The position numbers and the translations under genes are program-made. DNA of 64,000 nucleotides from Manis javanica (Eukaryota; Chordata; Mammalia; Pholidota; Manidae): contig NC_133164.1 of NCBI RefSeq assembly GCF_040802235.1, positions 110,502,302 through 110,566,301 of the forward strand. The letters run 5' to 3'. This document shows positions 12,657 to 22,742 of the stretch, one piece after another (positions within the stretch are counted from its first letter, which is position 1; each line of letters starts with the position of its first letter). The notes under the pieces are model-generated. The model saw nothing but the letters and a program-made list of their open reading frames with translations, had not been told where the DNA came from and did no database searches.

Positions 12657-13117
12657 GAAAACAGAGTCTATGAATTAGACAACAAACTGGGGCAGCACAG
12701 TTGGGGTGCATAAACCTGCCCCTGAGCTGTCTTCATGTCGTTTCTCCCTACCCTGTGTGAACTGCGGCTGCCCTTCTGCTCTACAGCTGGGCAGGACCCA
12801 AGCAAGTAAGGAAGGTGACTCCGGTGGCAGCGGGCGGGAACCTGCAAGCTGGGTACCCCAGTCAGCTTTGCACGCATCTTCTTGTGTCATGGGCGTGGCT
12901 CAGCCCTGGGATCAGAGAGCAAAGCAGATAGTGATCGAACCAGAGTTGTGAGGTCAGAATGCGGCTAAAACACAGATGCAAATATTTTGTGCTCCAGTAA
13001 ACATCTTAGGAAATTATTAAATTACCAATCCTGGGGGAATGTGAAATATGGCACAAATTCTAAAGAATAAGTGTCTGCGCTAGTCTACACAGCTTACACT
13101 TTTCGTTTCGATGTGAA

Positions 13118-13123
13118 TTTAAT
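13118..13123 (-). promoter_or_regulatory. Candidate polyadenylation signal ATTAAA for ALPK2
   Basis: The minus strand reads ATTAAA (plus-strand TTTAAT), about 540 bases after the stop. It is the second most common mammalian poly(A) hexamer. A canonical AATAAA on the minus strand at 11737-11742 is the alternative, but it would need a UTR of about 1.9 kb. Confidence 0.35.
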
Positions 13124-13660
13124 TAAACAGAAAATTATAACCGGATGTGTGAATAATGAATGGGAAATGGCCTCACGTTTCTGAAGCCACCTCCAGCAGC
13201 AACAGTATGTTAGACGTGAGTGCCACAACCTGACCCAAGGAAGGAATTCACATTTTCTGCTCAGAAAGCAGCTGGTTGTCTAGAAATTCTGGGATTAGGG
13301 ATGGGAGGGTTTGGGCTGTGGACAGACCCTGCTCAGCATCGAGTCTCTGACAGCACAGCCACATGCAAATACACAGACAGACACATAACTCTAGGTCAGT
13401 ACAGATGCAAAAGGTGTATACAAAGATGGGCTGTCTTTCAGAATGACAATTGTCTCCCTAAGTCGGTCACAAATCCTGCTCCAAAAGCATTTCAGGGAAG
13501 GCAGCAGGCGACAGGTTCAGAAGCAGCTTGGAGCACAGGCAGCGGGGAATAAGGATTGTCACATCACTCTACAGGCTGTGTGTCCTCTCCTGGGTGTTTT
13601 CAGGTTTCCACCCACAAGACCATGTGCTGCTAGCTGGTGGCCGTTAGTTCATCGGGGATG
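13118..13660 (-). other. ALPK2: Probable ALPK2 3' untranslated region
   Basis: This is sequence downstream of the stop on the minus strand. No interspersed repeat is recognisable in it, in keeping with a UTR. The first plausible cleavage signal is the ATTAAA variant at 13118-13123, giving a UTR of roughly 560 bases with its cleavage tail. No canonical AATAAA occurs on the minus strand before 11737-11742. The true 3' end could therefore lie further down. Confidence 0.4.
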
Positions 13661-13877
13661 CTAGGTTTTCTTTTCTGCTGGGGTCCCAGATGCCATCTTC
13701 TTCACTGTTGTGGAGTTTGGCTGAATTTTGCTTTTCCCAGTACTTGGCTTCTTTTGTTTCTGGGTGTTGTTTTGAAGAGATTTCAGCCCCAGCATTTTGC
13801 AATACTTGTTACACTGATGAAGTGCTTTAAACTGATCGATGAAGGTCATGGAACAGTTGCCTTTAAATCCTTTGTAC
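13661..13877 (-). CDS. ALPK2: ALPK2 last coding exon: zinc-binding end of kinase and C-terminus
   Basis: The coding part of the last exon starts after an ACTCACAG acceptor at 13877 and ends with TAG at 13661-13663. It begins [16 protein letters not shown] and then has HQCNKYC. The His (13817-13819) and two Cys (13811-13813, 13799-13801) form the HxCxxxC zinc module that closes the alpha-kinase fold. GFKGN corresponds to the Gly-rich loop of the family. The kinase is followed by a ~40-residue Lys/Ser/Thr-rich tail ending EKKT, as I recall for mammalian ALPK2. No frameshift or premature stop is seen. The 3' UTR continues to lower coordinates. Confidence 0.95.
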
Positions 13878-14244
13878 CTGTGAGTTTGGACAGAAGGAAA
13901 CAGAATTATTTAAAACAGGACACTTCATGAGTTTAAACAGGGGAAATTAGTGATGCCTGGAAATTTATTTATCCCTACGTTTGGCAAGACAAGGCCAAAT
14001 GTTTGACACAGCTGTTGACAGAGAAAACAAACTCTTTGGAGTTAGGTTAAGGCAGAGACCCACTGGCATGCCCAGTAGAGATGAAAGGCCAGTGAGTATG
14101 CAAGTGTCCTGCATGCTCAGGGCCCAGTATACCAGCGTATCAGCACCCTTTCACTTTTCATTATAGTGGCGAGTGGACCATCTTTGTGCAAAGGAGAAGA
14201 TCTCTTGGTGATCTGAAAGCTACACTGTCCCATCTGGAGGTTTT

Positions 14245-14400
14245 GAATAAAGGATTCTAGAACTCTGGAGCTGGGAGAAATTATTTAGTTTAGACCTTCC
14301 AATTTACAGTTAAAAGAATGTAGGCTGAGAGGTTGTGGGACTCAAGAAAACAGAGCAAGTAGGTGCAAGAGACAAGATCAGGGTGCAGCCCTCCTCCCAT
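14245..14400 (-). repeat. MIR-like SINE, reverse
   Basis: 'ccaatttacagttaaaagaatgtaggctgagaggttgtgggactcaag' follows the reversed MIR pattern of 'tttacagatgaggaaactgaggc…gaggtt'. It is weakly preserved. Confidence 0.5.
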
Positions 14401-14941
14401 GAAAGACTCTTGGGACACACCACCTTCCGCATGAGCAGAAGAATTGGGGCCTTTGTCTTTGACCTGCCCAGGAGAGGTCTCAGGTGCTGCTGCTTTTGGT
14501 TGGGGCATTTAATACTCCAACTGTAATTATTGTATTTTCACATGCCAATCATGGTGGGCCAGTGTCCTCCTTGAATGGACATGTCCCCAGGTCCTCCCAC
14601 CTCCCCCCAAAACAAGATCTATCAAGAAAGCTGGTCAATGGCTTGTTCAGACGACCAAAGGAGAAAATCCATACAAAGCACCTAGCTCCAGTGCATGACA
14701 TGCATTAAAGGTGCAATTAATTGCTGTGTGCAAATAAATGTGCTAACTGTGTTGTCATAATTCTCAGTATCACAATATTCCATCCTGTGGAAGGGAGGTT
14801 GAAGCTGAGAGTGAAGGTTGACGGTTTGCCAAGGAAGGGGAAGGGCAGGGGTGTGCCTGGCACACAGGACTGCAGACATAATCTGCAGGGCCCGGTACAA
14901 AATGAAAACACCAGCTCCTTGTTCAAAAGTAAGTAAGACTT

Positions 14942-15369
14942 CAGCACTAAACTATGTTTTCTACCTTTATCTTGCATCTACCTACCACTTCAGCATTTTA
15001 TTAAAAACAATCATAATAATAAAAGGGAGAAATGTGGTATTCACATATAAATCAAGTATAAAAATCAAATGAATATTCATATTTGACCTGATTGTTTATA
15101 GTTCATAATGTGTGATCAAAACTGAAAGTTTCTGTGATGACTGCCCTTGTACTGTTCACCATGTAAGAACTTATTCACTATGTAAGAACTTGTTCACCAT
15201 GTAAGAGCTTGTTCATTGTGCTTCAGAAGATTGGAGACTGACGAAAATTAGGCTTGGGGTGGATTAATGATTGTGCATTGTGCATTGACTCCCCTATACA
15301 GAATTTTAATGTTGTTAACAACCATTTGATCAATAAATATGAGAGATGCCCTCTCAAAAAAAAAAAAAA
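14942..15369 (+). mobile_element. L1-type retroposed 3' end with poly(A) and target-site duplication
   Basis: This ~430-bp insert ends '…aataaatatgagagatgccctctc' plus 14 A's (15356-15369). It is flanked by an identical 13-bp target, GTAAGTAAGACTT, at 14929-14941 and 15370-15382, or 17 bp if the preceding A's are counted. It contains three imperfect ~19-bp units of the type 'TTCACCATGTAAGAACTTG' at about 15156-15214. Intact duplications and tail make it one of the youngest insertions in the window. I take it as a 5'-truncated L1 tail, though a non-L1 retroposon using L1 machinery is possible. Confidence 0.75.
15156..15214 (+). repeat. Three tandem ~19-bp units inside the retroposon
   Basis: Three successive copies of the 'TTCACyATGTAAGAaCTTg' type, differing at one to three positions each. 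They belong to the 3' UTR of the enclosing element rather than to the host locus. Confidence 0.7.
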
Positions 15370-16584
15370 GTAAGTAAGACTTTCAAGATGACAGCAGCAG
15401 AGCATGCCTTAAATGATGCCAGGGGCCCCTGTGAGTGTGGGACCTGAACGACTGCACAGGTTGCATGTCATGAAATTGGTCCTACTGGGTGTCAAAGCAT
15501 CCTGGCCATGCCCAATTAGTAGAGCCAAATAAGAAATTGGGTCTCTTCACTTGCTGGTAGAAACCATAAAAGTCAGAAACCTGGAATGAATGGGGATTGG
15601 GACTGTGTGCTTTTTCCAGTGAAACCCAAGCGGGGTTTTAAGCTGCTAAGGGCGTGAAAGGTTTCTTCCATCTGCAGAGCCAAAGCATCAGGGGCAGCCC
15701 CAGCTGAGGCATTCGTCGCAAAGCTGGCCTGCTGCCCGCTCCTCCTCCTTGATGCGAGGGAACAGCTCTGCCTCCCGGGAGCCCGCAGTCCATTGTCTTG
15801 TGAAAAGTGAGTCCGTTCCTAAAAGCCAGGCTCCTTTGTTGAAGAAAAAGCCAGCTCAAGACAGAAGTTGAGCCTAGAAGGGTAGAAAAAATTCTGCTGC
15901 CTACCACATCATCTTTACCTCTCTATCTTCTCCCGCGGGAGGCCAGGAGGGGGGCTGCTATGCCAGCCTGCCTGCCTGGCCTGGGTGACTGAATACCCAC
16001 TGGCAGCATGCAAGGCCCCGTGGGCCATGTTTGGCAGACGTGATGGAAAGCCCGGTTCTGCCCTTCTGAGGTGGGGAGGCCTCGCCTGCCTCACACGGAT
16101 TCCTGAGCTTCCCAGACAAACTCGGAAGGTCATGCGCAGCGGCACCCTCCTTGTTTAAACACATTGCAAACAAGTCACGGTCATCTGTCTCAGGCTGCCT
16201 TGAGGTTTTTAAACATTCAAACATCTAGTCTCTGCAGAGAAAGATAACTAATTCACACTGTGATCTCCCAGAAAATTCACGAGCCACTTCTTGAGCACTG
16301 CCTGGTGGCAGAGTGTGTGATGTTAATTAACAAGTGAGCCTTTATGAAACGGTTCCCAGACCTTAGATAATAGCTATAAAGACACAGAATTCAGTTTGGG
16401 GAGAAATTGAAATATATCCCTAGTTTGAAGGGGGGAGGGTGTATGTGTGTAAAATAAAGCTAGGACTGTAATTATGAACAAGTGGAACACGGTGCCACCT
16501 ATGGGTCAGCAGAGAGTTCTAGGAAGCCTCTCACGCTGGAACCATCCGGCAACTCCTGCATTCCATCAACACCCTCCACTTCTC

Positions 16585-16900
16585 TATGATTGTTCATTCA
16601 TTTCTTCATTCATTGGTTACCAGCTATAGGCAGACATTATGGGGGAATAAAAGAGGAATAATAAGGTATGTGGCTCTTTTCCAGAAGCTGGCCATCTTGT
16701 AGGAAAGACAGACATGTTAAAAATGATTACATTATTCTGTGAAAAAGAGCTACAGGAACATGAGGGATGCGATTTTTCCCACTGCCTGGAGGGTTCTAAG
16801 AAGGTTGCACAGAGGAAAGATGGCTGGCTCGGGGTTTACCGGGTAGAGGTAACAGCTCGGGCAAAGGTTCAGAGGACGCTCTGAGGAGACAAGGCCAGAG
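16585..16900 (-). repeat. L2 LINE 3' region, reverse
   Basis: It starts at 'tgttcattcatttcttcattcattgg', then has 'ggcagacattatgggggaataa', 'cttgtaggaaagacagacatg' and 'ttgcacagaggaaagatgg'. This is the order of a reversed L2 3' region, much decayed. Confidence 0.6.
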
Positions 16901-19315
16901 GACACTTACAGAAAGCTCCTGGGCTCTGCTATGTGATGTTTCCCAGGGGTTGGCATTTCCCAAAATATGTTCCAAGCGGCAATAGTCCCAAAAGATGCTT
17001 TGAAACACAAAAATTCTGTGGTGTAAGGACTGTGATTAACGCTATACAATCTCTCTCCTGCCCCTGGGGCATTCAAAATTCCCATCAGCCCTTTCAAGAT
17101 CCTGCAGAATCTGACGCTAAAGAAACCGCCTACACTCGTTCAACATAGGGTTTCCCAAAACAACAGGAATCTTGTTTTCACAGAATCACTTCAAAAAATG
17201 TTGGTGGCCAAGTCACTGAGCTCTTTGGGGTGGGGATATTGTAATGTGACCGGTCTGCGTCTTCTAGAGTTGTATTCTGAGGTTGCCTACAAGCTGACCT
17301 TCCTCCCTGTGGATGGGGGACTGCAGCGCAGCCACCACAGCCTCGCCCACCCCAGCGCTGTGGCCTCCCGGTGGCCGTCCTCGTCTCTGTCTCGTCCAGC
17401 AGGATCCCACGGCCGCCCGAGGGTAAGGCAGAGCATGGTCACACGACGGCCCAAGTGGCTCCGTACCCCTTACAGCCAAACCCAGCTCCTTCCCTGGCTT
17501 GCAGGCCTCCCTGCCCTCTTCTGCCCACTCTGTCCTGCCATCCGCCTCTGCAGCCTCTCCGTCAGGCCTCAGTTTCTTCCACAGTTGCGCTGCCTCCATG
17601 GAAACAAACCCTGGCACACTCTTTCCTGACATCAGCCGGGTTGGGAGAACTCAGAAGGCTGGACGTACTAAGACAGGGGGGCAGAACCACCCCCACATTT
17701 GGTTCTCTGGTGCTGCTGGCAAAGGCATTCTAGAATTCCTGCACTCCTGTGAGGTTCCTACTCTCACTGCTTCTGAAGGCACCCCCAAACCAGGAGGGTC
17801 CCTGTGACGCCAGCCCCGAGGAAAACAGAGCAGCGAGGGGCCCCCAGGGAGGGAGGGGAGAGCCAGTACTGTGGGTCTCTTCGTGGGCCGTGGGCTCTGT
17901 GCCCACAGCCGTGCAGGCAGCAGACAGTTCTCTCCTTAATATCTGCAATGGAGGTGATACTGGAAGAAGATGCCCATAAAGGAGGCAGTCTGAGAGTCGT
18001 ACATAGTCCTAGGCCCCAGAGCTCCGATTCCCAGAGCCCCCATCATTTTAGCTGTGGGGGGCCCTTTAGGGCTCAGGTCAGAGAAGAACATCCTCGGTCC
18101 TGTGAGATTTCGCCGTCAGAGCTGCATCTGGGTTGGAGTCTGAGCTGGGGTGAGGGTGGGACTGAGGCCACATTTCCTGAGTGCCCGGGACGGACAGCAC
18201 TGGGTGACCGGCCTTCCTCAGGTGACAGGCCCTGCCGGGCTCAGGGAGGGCCCCACTCCTGTGGGACAACCTCCACAGCGAGAGCCTCAGTCTTTGCCTC
18301 ACTATAGGCCCCTTCCCTGCGGCCTTCAAATGATAATCTAGCTCCACTTCTTTAGAATTTTTGTCTTCTGTTGACCAGCTTGCTGACTCTGTGGCATCCT
18401 GACAGCACATTCCCTCTTGGCTCCTTGTAACCTGACTCTGTAGCATCTCGCTTGGACCTTGCTGAAGGTATGAATGACATTTTTCTGGGCCATTCCGGTG
18501 TTCGCCCGGCCCCATCCTCTCAGCCTCACCGGGACAACCCTAGCCATCACTTCCTCACCTTCCATGACCCTCCTACTGTCTACCAGGCTGTCCTGCAGGA
18601 AGTGATCTAGAATCCATCAATTTTTCCAGATGTCCCTTCTGTTCAGACTGGTCTCTGGAGCTGGAGGACAAACGACAAGGAGGCTGGCTGTGAGTCCCTT
18701 GGCTCTGAGGGTGGACTAGGCCACGGGGATGAGGAGAGAGTTGTGCTGGGGGTAGGGGGACGGACCCCATGGCTCCAACTCCAGTCACTTCAACAAATGG
18801 TGACTTTTGGGCACCAGCCGGGAGACTGCCATGCTATCCCTGCTCTGTGGGGTGGGGCTGTATCCTGGCTGACTCGGGGGCTCAGGAGACCCCAAAACAC
18901 TCCAAGAACATTGTTCGTAGTGTCAGCCTTACCAGAATGCTGGAGATGGTTACACGCTCCCTTCACAGGCCTCCAGGCCTCCTCGATGGCAAAGGTTGGC
19001 CGACCTACTGCTACATGGTGGCTTGATCAGATTAAAATAGGAGGCAGGCTGCCTTCCAGGGGAGATGACAGTGGGGGCAGTGTGGGGAAAAATAAGATAT
19101 TTAGGGTGTAAAAGCATCTCTCCGAGGTCCCTCAAGCCCGTCAGACAGGCCTCTGAAGCCTGGGGCTGGTGAGTCAGCTAGAATGGCTGTGAGCTCCAGC
19201 CACACGGGCTCTGCTGTGAAAGGCTCTTAAAGGACGTCAGGCAATTCTGTCCCAAAGTCACTTTGTTTCCTCCCCTCTGGCAGATCCATGCAGTGCATTT
19301 AATCGTCGGCCTAGT

Positions 19316-19556
19316 GTCACCACATACATAGCACACACGGGCACAAACGCACATCACACATGCACATACATTCACATGCGACATGTACACACACACCACA
19401 TACACACCCCACACACCCACATGCACATACACACACCACATACACACACATGCACACCCACCATACACACATGCACATACACACACACATGCACACACCC
19501 CACACACCCACATGCACCCCCACCACACACTCACATGCACACACACCACACACGTA
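19316..19556. repeat. CA-rich compound microsatellite
   Basis: About 240 bp of (CA)n broken by CATG, CCCA and TACA units. It gives spurious Thr/His- and Val/Cys-rich open frames on the two strands, which should not be read as proteins. Confidence 0.95.
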
Positions 19557-22500
19557 AGTATATTCTAAGAGTGTTTCTTGAATGTCAGATCCCGTTTCTT
19601 CCATCCACAAGTCCATATCAGCCCTCCATTGCCAGGCACGGTGGGGACGCAGGGTCTCCAAAGTGGGCTGCCCTGGGCACTGCGGGCCGAACCTTTTCTC
19701 TGGAATTCGGCTTGATTCTGCCCAGGGTCTCCTGAATGTGGTTTCCATGTCAGGCTCCCATGATACATGCCACACATCTTATGCCTCATTCTTTTTCGCA
19801 AGGGTTGAAGGCGCGATGCTGGCTGGTGGCCACACTCGGGGATGTCCTCTGTGGTTACTCCTACCAATAGTATTTTGGTCCAATGCTTACTGACTGGGAA
19901 GAAATCTGCTCAGGGACTTCTCTTTGTTTTACTTCAGTGCAGCAACATCAAATGGGCTTTGGGAGACGGGGTGCGGGGAGGGGACGATAAAGCACAAAAG
20001 CGTTGGCTCTGGTGCCCCCTGGTGTCTAAATCGCAATCTTGCCATCTCCCCAGAAACTCATCTGCTGGCGGGGGAGGGGCATGCATTTGCGGGACCCACA
20101 GCGCCGCAAGCAGGTTGGTGCCCCTGCACACACATTAGTTTACACTGGTTTAGCTTGGTTAGGTTAAATTTCCAAATCTCCCGTTACAAAATTAGGCATT
20201 TTCCTCCTCCTCTGAGAACTCTACATGGCTGAGCAATTTCAAATAAGAAATATGCTCTACAGTCCAGTTAGGATCTTGGGTCTGCTAGAAAATGAATTAT
20301 TAGACGTCGATAACAATCCTTTTTCGCCACACTTTGTAGCTTGAAGTTTTTGTACTCAGCATTGCCAGAGGTGATGGATATTGAGGTCCTGGGGATGTGT
20401 TTCCAGACATATTCATCTTGCTGGTTCCCAGGAGAAATATGACACACTGCTGTTTTAAGGACCATAGTACCATGTAAAGTTGCATTGAAATGAATAAGTC
20501 ATGACAGTTCTTTATTTTCTTTTATGAGATTATAAATAATTACTATCAAAATAGTATCGCCCCCTTTAAAGTCACTAAATATGAGAGAACAAAACAGGTT
20601 GCATTGCTGACTGGGATGTCCGCAAAAATATGGCCCAGAATAAGACATACAGGAATATTTTCTTTAAATGACACGATGGCTCCTCTTCCCAAAAGAGATT
20701 CTGACAAAAGCTGGCTTTGAAAGGGTGGGTCCTAAATTTGGGAGATTTTTTTCCTTTTTGTTTTAAACAATACAGAGCATTTTTAAAATTATTATCGTTA
20801 ACTATTATTAAAGTAAGTCAGATTGCCTCCTCATTGCTTCTTCCAGCCACGCCTCAAGCTCTTTCTAATGCAGTTAAAAGACCACGTGTAGTGCTGCCTC
20901 CAAGGAGCCCGGCTCCCTGGACTGTGCCCATCCCCCAGGCTTCCGGAGAAGAGCAGCTCTCCCTTTCCAGCTCGGCTGAACTAGGCACACGCAGGTGCTG
21001 GCTAAGAATAAAGAGAATGTGCTGATGCAATGCTCAGCCATCAGCCTTCTCTCCTGTTCTCTGGAAGCCCTCCTGGCATCTGCAATGCTCCCCAACCTTT
21101 CCTTCCTCTGCCTGCAATTGCTTCCGCCTGGACTTTCCTCTGCCTGTCTGCAAGTTGCCTTTAAATCTGAACCCTTTCCAAGTCTCTCCCCATTGTCTGA
21201 GCCCCACTTTGCAGCTTTGGCTTTCAGTGTTTCTTCAATTGAATCTCATCTACAAACATTGGAGATCTGCCCCTTTTCTTCTGGCAGCTTAATGTCATGC
21301 TGAGCGGTGCCTGCAAGCAGGCTGCCCCGTCCCCGCACCCCTTGCTCCTCACTTGGGAAGTAAGGAGGTTGGATGTGGTTACTGGTTTTCACTCCAGGGC
21401 AAAGGGGCTTCCCAGCGGCCTCCGAAGAGATCTCCCAACCACCCCGCGCACCTTCATCAAAGTCCCCATTTTGTCAATTTTTAAAAAGGACTTGTAAGAA
21501 ACGTTTCTTTGGGGTGGGGGGGGGGGGAAGTAGCTTAAAAGGAAAAGCTTATAGAAAAGTTTTTTTTTTTTAAGTAACGGACAAGATGATGTAATGTCTA
21601 CCTTCCGAAGTTCTCAGATGCTTGGGAATTCCCTTCTCTCCCACCCTCTGTTCCCTGACCACATCTTGGGAGGGAAGGCAGTCAGTGACACATTATAAAC
21701 AACATTTTGCACTGGGCTCCAGCTGTCAGCTCTTCTAATGGGCCTTGGGCAACTGTCCCAGGCCAGATAAGTCACATTAAATGTGAGAACAAGACCAAAG
21801 AGATTGGATTTCTTTTTAAATTCGGTGAAAAATGCAGAATGGGTTTCTGGAAGCTGTTAAGATGCTTTTAAAAGATGTCTTGAAAATCACACTCTTAAGC
21901 TTGTCTAGTTTTTGAAACTTCTTGAGCAGGTTTTCTGATTTGTCTCAGTAGAAAGTTGTTCTAAATGATGGCATGAAATGTACCCACTCTGGTGTCAGGC
22001 AGACAAGAACTAAGAAGCACAAACAGGCTGCTTTCTCCTCAGCAGTGGTCAGCATGGCAGCGTGGAGGCACGGTTGGTTCAAGAGATACCCCCTTAAATG
22101 TTACTGTGCCATCTGGGCAGACCCCACACTGAGCAAAGGCAACCCCAATACCACACTAGGAAAACAAAGCCACCAGCAAGAACCAGAAACTAATCACAGC
22201 CCTTCCTGGCCATTGCCTCCTGTCAGCATTACCATGGGGGTCTGGGACCCCCTTACAGTATTTTTCAGGGAAAATACATTTGAAATATGCAAACTGAGGT
22301 CACTGAACTCAATCAGAAAAAAAAAATTAAAGAAGCTTCTAAGAATAAAGATATTAAATGTAGAAAAATGGACCATTTGCAATGAAAAGAAATCCCAATA
22401 GTGTTGGCTTTTTTTCCCCCACAGCACTCTTGTTAGTAATTAATCTTGAAATATGTTTGCAGAGTTCTTGTTTGTTTCAAAGTTAGGAAACAAATGTGTT

Positions 22501-22693
22501 TCTCTGAAAGAACAAAGCCCATAAATATTTTATGTAAGTGAGAGAAGTGAATTGAATTCATCCCAAGATCATTTGTCATCCACAGTTAGGACAAGAAATC
22601 CACTTACTCACATCAGCCTAGCAGTGTCTGCCCGGAAGGTGTATAGAAGCCCAGAATTGAATGATACTCACTTGATTTATTTTTTCTACTCAC

Positions 22694-22742
22694 CCTTTAG
22701 CCAATGTTGCTATGCCAACGTCAGTTAACTTCATTCCTACAC
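22694..22742 (-). CDS. ALPK2: ALPK2 49-bp exon with the catalytic LTD motif
   Basis: This 49-bp exon reads VGMKLTDVGIATLAKG across its split ends. The acceptor is TTCCTGTAG before 22742 and the donor is AAAGG|GTGAGT after 22694. The LTD aspartate (codon 22720-22722) matches the catalytic or metal-binding Asp of alpha-kinases (LTDPQ in the TRPM channel kinases). It is too short for ORF scanning but its phases fit both neighbours exactly. Loss of this exon would both remove the catalytic Asp and shift the frame. It is separated from the last exon by an 8.8-kb intron. Confidence 0.94.

Larger units (their letters stand above)
13878..22693 (-). other. ALPK2: ALPK2 intron, 8.8 kb (before the last exon)
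   Basis: This intron is bounded by the GTGAGT donor after the LTD exon and the CTCACAG acceptor before the last exon. It holds an MIR, a target-site-flanked L1, an L2 fragment and a large CA-rich microsatellite. Between about 17200 and 18600 it is GC-rich, with overlapping open frames on both strands that I do not consider coding. Confidence 0.9.

Noticed and set aside
12706-12951. Plus-strand frame next to the L1M tail
   Set aside because: It has no domain, start context or splice support.
1-13000. Possible miR-122 locus, known to lie downstream of ALPK2 in human
   Set aside because: I did not see the miR-122 mature sequence in the first 13 kb. In human it lies farther from the ALPK2 3' end than this window reaches.
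17264-17632. Opposed ~120-143-codon frames in a GC-rich intronic region
   Set aside because: Both strands are open equally and neither shows a family motif.
19178-19775. Cys/Val-rich and His/Thr-rich frames
   Set aside because: They are translation of a (CA)n microsatellite, not a cysteine-rich protein.
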